Below are positions 59,618 through 64,000 of a stretch of 64,000 nucleotides of DNA, piece by piece (within the stretch, counting starts at the first letter, position 1; the number at the start of each line of letters is the position of its first letter). The translations under genes and the position numbers were made by a program. Source of the DNA: JAFLCL01 sp964502175 (GTDB lineage Bacteria > Myxococcota_A > Polyangia > Polyangiales > Sandaracinaceae); NCBI GenBank assembly GCA_964502175.1, contig CAZCVE010000005.1:1-64000 (forward strand), written 5' to 3'. The notes beneath the pieces were generated by a model that was not told the origin of the DNA, did no database searches, and saw only the letters and a program-made list of their open reading frames with translations.

Positions 59618-60775
59618 ATGACGAAACTACCGAGCAAGGGGTTTGTGTTCTGGCCGGTCGGCACGGGCGATAGCGCCACGATCGTGGTCGACTCGAGCAC
59701 GGTCATCCAGGTGGACCTCAACCACCTCGAGAAGGCTGACGACGACGAGAGCCCGTGCCTGCCCGTCGTCGACGAGTTGGTGCGGCTGCTGCCCAAGCAG
59801 AACGGCAAGCCGTACCTCTCACTTTTCGTGCTGACCCACCCTGACTGGGACCACTGCCGCGGGTTCGCCGAGCTGCAGAAGAAGGTCTCGATCGGCGAGC
59901 TCTGGTTCACCCCTCGGGTGTTCACCGAGTTCAAGGGGGAGTTGAACGAGGATGCCCAGGCGTTCCAGATCGAGGCCAAGCGACGCGCGAAGGCAACCAT
60001 CGCGGGGGCCGGGTCGGTCAAGAGCGGCGATCGCGTACGCATCCTCGGCTACGACGAGGTTCTCGAGGAGGACGACTACAAGGGCTTCCCGAAGGCTCGC
60101 CTCACCATCCCGGGAAACGCCGTCACCGAGGTCGACGGCGGTGACCGCTCCGCAGCGTTTCGAGCGTTCATCCACGCTCCCTTCAAGGACGACGTCGCGA
60201 GCGAGCGCAACGACTCGTCGGTGGGCATGCAGGTGTCGCTGTACGACGGGGACACGGCCGGGCGGGCGCTTCTGTTCGGCGATCTCTGCTACCCGACGGT
60301 GAAGGCGATCTTCGAACGCAGCACGGCGGACGATCTCAAGTGGAACCTCTTTCTCGCGCCTCACCACTGCTCGAAGTCCGTGATGTATTGGGCCGAAGGT
60401 GAGGATGACGAAGCCATTCAGCAAGAGCTGCTTGATGCCATCGAGAAAGCGGCCGAGCCCGATGGTAGGGTCGTTGTGAGCTCGCACTGCTTCCGCGAGA
60501 GGGACGAGGCAGGCGACAATCCGCCGCACCTCATCGCCAAGGAGCAGTACGAACTCATCGCGCCCAAAGGCGTCCTCTGCACGATGGCGCACCCGAACCG
60601 CGACGCCCCGACGATGATGGTGTTCAGCATGAGCGCTTCGGGCTTGTCGCTCTCGGAGGATACAAAGGCGCAGACTCAGAAGGCTGGGGTGTCGCAGCTC
60701 CTCGCAGACATTGCAGCGGCGCGCGGTGCTCCCGAGCCGTCGCGCGATCGTGTCGGCTTCGGACGCCAGCGCTGA
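59618..60775 (+). CDS. Metallo-beta-lactamase-fold hydrolase
   Basis: 385 residues. The metal motif is THPDWDH at 73-79 (HxDxDH, as in ComEC-type members), followed by LFGDLCYP and APHHCSKS as further metal ligands. Hydrolases of this type have been described, as I recall, next to ubiquitin-like E1/E2/JAB genes and CD-NTases in bacterial operons. It might cleave a nucleotide signal or another product. It is followed 7 bases later by the E2-E1-JAB gene, so they form an operon. Confidence 0.85.
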   Translation: MTKLPSKGFVFWPVGTGDSATIVVDSSTVIQVDLNHLEKADDDESPCLPVVDELVRLLPKQNGKPYLSLFVLTHPDWDHCRGFAELQKKVSIGELWFTPRVFTEFKGELNEDAQAFQIEAKRRAKATIAGAGSVKSGDRVRILGYDEVLEEDDYKGFPKARLTIPGNAVTEVDGGDRSAAFRAFIHAPFKDDVASERNDSSVGMQVSLYDGDTAGRALLFGDLCYPTVKAIFERSTADDLKWNLFLAPHHCSKSVMYWAEGEDDEAIQQELLDAIEKAAEPDGRVVVSSHCFRERDEAGDNPPHLIAKEQYELIAPKGVLCTMAHPNRDAPTMMVFSMSASGLSLSEDTKAQTQKAGVSQLLADIAAARGAPEPSRDRVGFGRQR

Positions 60776-60782
60776 CAACCGC

Positions 60783-63017
60783 ATGCTGCCTTCGCACGAA
60801 CAGGCCTTGGAGCAACTTCGCGAGCTGGAGCACACCTCGAGTGGTCGGTTTCGCGTCGTGGCCACGCGCTTGGTCAACGAACGGTCGCTCCGGGTCGAGC
60901 TCACGGTCTGGTGCGGAGATCTTGAGCAGCGTCCCGGCGGGCTCCCTCTTCGTGACCGAGAGCGGTTCATCATCTCGATCTCGGACGCGTTTCCGTACGA
61001 GCCACCCACCGTCGACGCGTCGCACAAGCGCTTCGCCGGTTTCGCTCACGTCCAATGGCGTCACCACGTTTGCTTGTATCAGTCGGTCGAAACCGAATGG
61101 TCACCGCGTGACGGAATGTTCGGATTTCTCACTCGGCTCGTCCTCTGGCTCGAGCACGGTGCCAAAGGCGAATTTGAGCCTGAAGGTGCTCCTCTTCATC
61201 CGCCCGTCGCGTACGAGCGCTCGAGTGCCACCATCGTGCCACGCGCCGACACGCCGAACCCGGACGGGGTGCCATGGATCGGACTCGCGCACCTGAGAAT
61301 GGTTCACGACGCGCGAGCGGATGTCGTTGGCTGGGGGGCTCTCTTCGAACCGCTCGCGGAGGGCCTCCATGCGGGAGTCGCGATTCTGCTCGATCGCGCC
61401 ATGCCGTTCGAGTACCCAGCGAAGCTTTCCGAGCTATTCGAACTGCTCGCGGACCGGGGCGTGGCTTCACGCTTCGGTCCTCTTCTTGCTGCGGCTTCAC
61501 GCAACCCCGCTGGCACACCTCTGTACGTGCTCGTCGGCACACCGATGCGAGGCGTGAGCGGCGCCGCGCACCGGAGGCAGCATCTTGCGGCGTGGAGAGT
61601 CGATTCGGCGACGGCGACCACGCTTCACGAGTTGATGGCGTCCGACAAAGCAGAGACTGAACAACTTGCGACCATCGTTGCTTGGGCAGCGGAGTCGAAA
61701 GTAGAGTGGGTGACCGTGCGCGAGGCGCGTGCCGAGGTCACACGACGCCGCGACGAGGGTGCAGCCATGGAGTACTTCGCCGGCAGAGCTGTCGCGCTTT
61801 GGGGCTGTGGTGCCCTCGGCGGCCACATCGCCGAGCTTCTGGCGCGCGCGGGCGTGCGGAGGCTCGTTCTACGCGATCGCGCCCTCGTCGCTCCGGGAGT
61901 GCTCGTTCGTCAGCCCTTCGAGGACCGCGAGATCGGGTACGGAAAAGCCGCCTGCATGGCGGCGCGCGTCAAGCGCATCGACCCTCAGATCGAAGTGACG
62001 TGGAGCGGCGCGGACATTTTGACCGATCCTCTCGACAACGACGATTGGAGTGACGGCGCCGACGTAGTCATTGACGCGAGCGCAAGTCTTGCCGTTCTCG
62101 AGAAACTCGAGCTACGCCGCAAGACCGCGACACGGCGCATTCCGATCGTGAACGTCGTCGTCGACGGTCGTGCTGAGCGAGCATTGCTCACCATCGCGCA
62201 TGCAGCACACACGGGTGGACCCGCAGATGTCACGCGGCGAGCGAAACTCGAAGCATGCAACCGGGCATCGCTTCGCGAGTTCGCCGACGCGTTCTGGCCT
62301 AACTCGAGACCGCCCGTCTTCCAGCCCGAGCCCGGTTGCTCGGCCAGCACGTTCAGGGGCTCGGCGGCCGATCTGGTGGTCCTCGCAGCGACGAGCTTGA
62401 ACATCGCCGCCGTCGACCTGGCGCGTCCGCTGCCTGAGGCGACCGCGGTCGCTCACTTCGTCACACAGCCCCACGTCCAGGCGACACTAGGTCGTGCGAG
62501 AGAGACAGCGCTCACGTGGTCGCCCGATGTCGTCTCCGAGGACGAGGATTCAGGTTACTCCGTCCGTATCGCCGCTGGTGCGTGGCGCGAACTTGGGGCT
62601 TGGTCATCTCGTTCGGCCCGCGTGCGTGGATCGAATGTTGAGACGGGCGGGGTGCTCTTTGGCGAGCGCAACGACGCGTGCCGAGTCGTGTGGGTTGACG
62701 AAGTGCTCGGACCTCCTCGAGACAGTCGCGCAGGCCCCGATCGGTTCGAGTGCGGAGTCGCAGGAGTACTAGCGGCGCAGCAAGAGAAACGTGATCGCAG
62801 CCGTCAGTCCGTCGACTACATCGGCATGTGGCACACCCACCCAGACGCTGAGCCGGTACCGAGCGAGACGGATCGAGACGGAATGAGGCGGCTCACGAGT
62901 ATCGCCGGGGGCCGTGCCCAGAAGGCGCTCCTCGTAATCCTGAGCACTCGGGCAGGCCGCCCGGTCCGTCACGGCGCATACTTGTTCTCTCGAGCCAGGA
63001 CCGAAAGCAATCTATGA
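60783..63017 (+). CDS. E2-E1-JAB triple-domain protein (Cap2-Cap3-like fusion)
   Basis: 744 residues with three modules. The E2-like domain (about 1-130) has the putative catalytic Cys97 in HHVCLYQ. The E1-like domain (about 330-560) has the nucleotide loop GCGALGG at 341-347, and Cys519 in EPGCSASTF as the likely adenylation-coupled Cys. The JAB/JAMM domain (about 600-744) has ETGGVLFGE with Glu620 and HTHPDAEPVPSETD, which fits HxH(x7)SxxD with His684, His686, Ser694 and Asp697. In CBASS, Cap2 (E2-E1) conjugates the CD-NTase and Cap3 (JAB) reverses it; here both occur in one chain. It overlaps the next start (ATGA). Confidence 0.87.
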   Translation: MLPSHEQALEQLRELEHTSSGRFRVVATRLVNERSLRVELTVWCGDLEQRPGGLPLRDRERFIISISDAFPYEPPTVDASHKRFAGFAHVQWRHHVCLYQSVETEWSPRDGMFGFLTRLVLWLEHGAKGEFEPEGAPLHPPVAYERSSATIVPRADTPNPDGVPWIGLAHLRMVHDARADVVGWGALFEPLAEGLHAGVAILLDRAMPFEYPAKLSELFELLADRGVASRFGPLLAAASRNPAGTPLYVLVGTPMRGVSGAAHRRQHLAAWRVDSATATTLHELMASDKAETEQLATIVAWAAESKVEWVTVREARAEVTRRRDEGAAMEYFAGRAVALWGCGALGGHIAELLARAGVRRLVLRDRALVAPGVLVRQPFEDREIGYGKAACMAARVKRIDPQIEVTWSGADILTDPLDNDDWSDGADVVIDASASLAVLEKLELRRKTATRRIPIVNVVVDGRAERALLTIAHAAHTGGPADVTRRAKLEACNRASLREFADAFWPNSRPPVFQPEPGCSASTFRGSAADLVVLAATSLNIAAVDLARPLPEATAVAHFVTQPHVQATLGRARETALTWSPDVVSEDEDSGYSVRIAAGAWRELGAWSSRSARVRGSNVETGGVLFGERNDACRVVWVDEVLGPPRDSRAGPDRFECGVAGVLAAQQEKRDRSRQSVDYIGMWHTHPDAEPVPSETDRDGMRRLTSIAGGRAQKALLVILSTRAGRPVRHGAYLFSRARTESNL

Positions 63018-64000
63018 CTACAGATGAGCGCTCCCCGCACACAAACCTTGCTGAAGGCAATTCGGTCCGGGAACCCAAGCAGATCGGGCTCGCGCTTTCT
63101 GGCGGCGGGGCGCGTGCGATGGCCTTCCACCTCGGATGCCTACGAGCGCTGCACGACCGCGGCGTCCTGGACCAGGTCCGCGTGCTATCGACGGTCTCCG
63201 GTGGCTCGGTCATCGGGGCGATGTACGCGTACAGCGATGACACCTTCGAGGCGTTCGACGCCCGTGTCATGGCGGTGCTACGGCGCGGCCTACGCGGCTC
63301 TCTCATCTCGCGAGCGCTTGCGCCGACCCACATCCTGCGGTCCCTGCTCACCACGGCGTCGGCGTCGGTGCTCGCGGTCGGGGCCGACGTGGTTCGTACG
63401 CTGGCCGGCGGGTTCTCCAAGTGGGCGCGCAATCTCCAGCCGCCTCTGCGTCGCTGGCACAGCCGGACGACCTCGTTCCAGCGCAGTCTCGATGCGCATC
63501 TCTTCCACGGGGCATGCGTGAGCGAGGTGAAGCGTGCGAGTCGACATGGGAAGATCGACGTTCTCATCAACGCGACTGAGCTTCGAACGGGTACGGCGTT
63601 TCGTTTCGGCAGCAGCGACGTCGGATCGCGTCGGCACGGGACGCTGCCCGCCACGAAGGTTCCGTTGAGTCTCGGCGTTGCGGCTTCGGCGGCGTATCCG
63701 GTGTTCCTGCCTGCACTCGACTGTGAGATGGAACTGTCGAAGGATGGCGTGACCCAGCGGCACCGTGTGCTCCTCACGGACGGTGGTGTGTACGACAACC
63801 TGGGGACGGCCCCGATGGAACCAGGCCGCGATGAGAACGTGAGCGTCCACGTAGCAAAACCCGACTACATCATTGCCTGCGACGCCGGCGCGGGAGTTGT
63901 CGACGGCACCTCCATCCCATACTGGTGGTTCACGCGAATGACGGCGGCGTTCGAGACCATCTTCCGCCGCGTCCAGAACGACACGCGGGGCAGGCTCCAT
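63014..64000 (+). CDS. Second patatin-like phospholipase (partial, runs off the end)
   Basis: 329 residues visible, starting at the ATGA overlap with the preceding stop. LALSGGGARAMAFHLGCL gives the oxyanion loop, STVSGGSVIGAM gives the nucleophile elbow (Ser62 or Ser65), and LLTDGGVYDNLG gives the catalytic Asp. It is a different patatin subtype from the CapV-like gene (longer, more basic). It is the third gene of the hydrolase operon and is truncated only by the window end. It may be a second membrane-attacking effector. Confidence 0.85.
   Translation, partial: MTTDERSPHTNLAEGNSVREPKQIGLALSGGGARAMAFHLGCLRALHDRGVLDQVRVLSTVSGGSVIGAMYAYSDDTFEAFDARVMAVLRRGLRGSLISRALAPTHILRSLLTTASASVLAVGADVVRTLAGGFSKWARNLQPPLRRWHSRTTSFQRSLDAHLFHGACVSEVKRASRHGKIDVLINATELRTGTAFRFGSSDVGSRRHGTLPATKVPLSLGVAASAAYPVFLPALDCEMELSKDGVTQRHRVLLTDGGVYDNLGTAPMEPGRDENVSVHVAKPDYIIACDAGAGVVDGTSIPYWWFTRMTAAFETIFRRVQNDTRGRLH

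Overview
The window is one stretch of a very GC-rich chromosome with near-universal G/C third codon positions. Several traits together point to a myxobacterium-like deltaproteobacterium, probably near Sandaracinus or Polyangiales: Hanks-type Ser/Thr kinases fused to coiled-coil or GYF/DUF4388-like tails, many cysteine-rich or RCC1-type lipoproteins, VWA lipoproteins, paired proteins resembling the myxobacterial DUF2378/TIGR02265 family, and a sterol-desaturase-like enzyme. No rRNA gene or intact tRNA was seen, so the taxonomic call is inference.

Left part (1-45,110), chromosomal backbone. It opens with a 71-bp tandem repeat array and a small protein with a duplicated motif. Next come a membrane/alpha-barrel gene pair, a VOC protein, a shortened DUF1295-like gene, exopolyphosphatase (ppx) and a Y1/IS200-type transposase bracketed by short repeats. 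A signalling block follows: an RCC1 lipoprotein with one kinase, and a divergent second kinase. Further along are an MFS exporter, a PHP hydrolase, an ECF sigma factor with a translationally coupled zinc-finger/VWA-like anti-sigma-type protein and a large secreted partner, several lipoproteins, two paralogous HTH-like proteins separated by twin palindromes, a UbiB-type kinase, two DUF2378-like paralogs, the sterol desaturase, an APH-fold kinase and three tandem lipoprotein paralogs.

Three small inserts in the backbone share one plan: a cargo of one or two genes lies between direct repeats. In two cases the repeat is a copy of the 3' end of the adjacent intact gene. These are an 86-bp copy of the MFS exporter end around an ATPase + PD-(D/E)XK-like nuclease pair, and a 55/67-bp copy of the sterol desaturase end around a VWA lipoprotein. 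The third is a 269-bp repeat around an orphan antitoxin. Intergenic spaces also carry several dispersed palindromic repeat families.

Right part (45,110-64,000), accessory island. Its left edge is marked by the 3' half of a tRNA-Leu(CAA)-like gene, oriented as expected for an attachment-site remnant; the other end and any integrase lie outside the window. Inside are a divergent regulator operon (HTH-membrane protein, zinc-ribbon protein, J-domain protein), an operon of HTH-helicase, small zinc protein and HNH protein, two broken genes, a pair of unrecognised genes with a possible papain-like fold, an outer-membrane-type protein with an FAD oxidoreductase, an Mrr-like restriction protein and a CBASS-like cluster. 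The last has a CD-NTase and CapV-type patatin facing a metallo-beta-lactamase, an E2-E1-JAB triple fusion and a second patatin that runs off the end. The island reads as a defence island.
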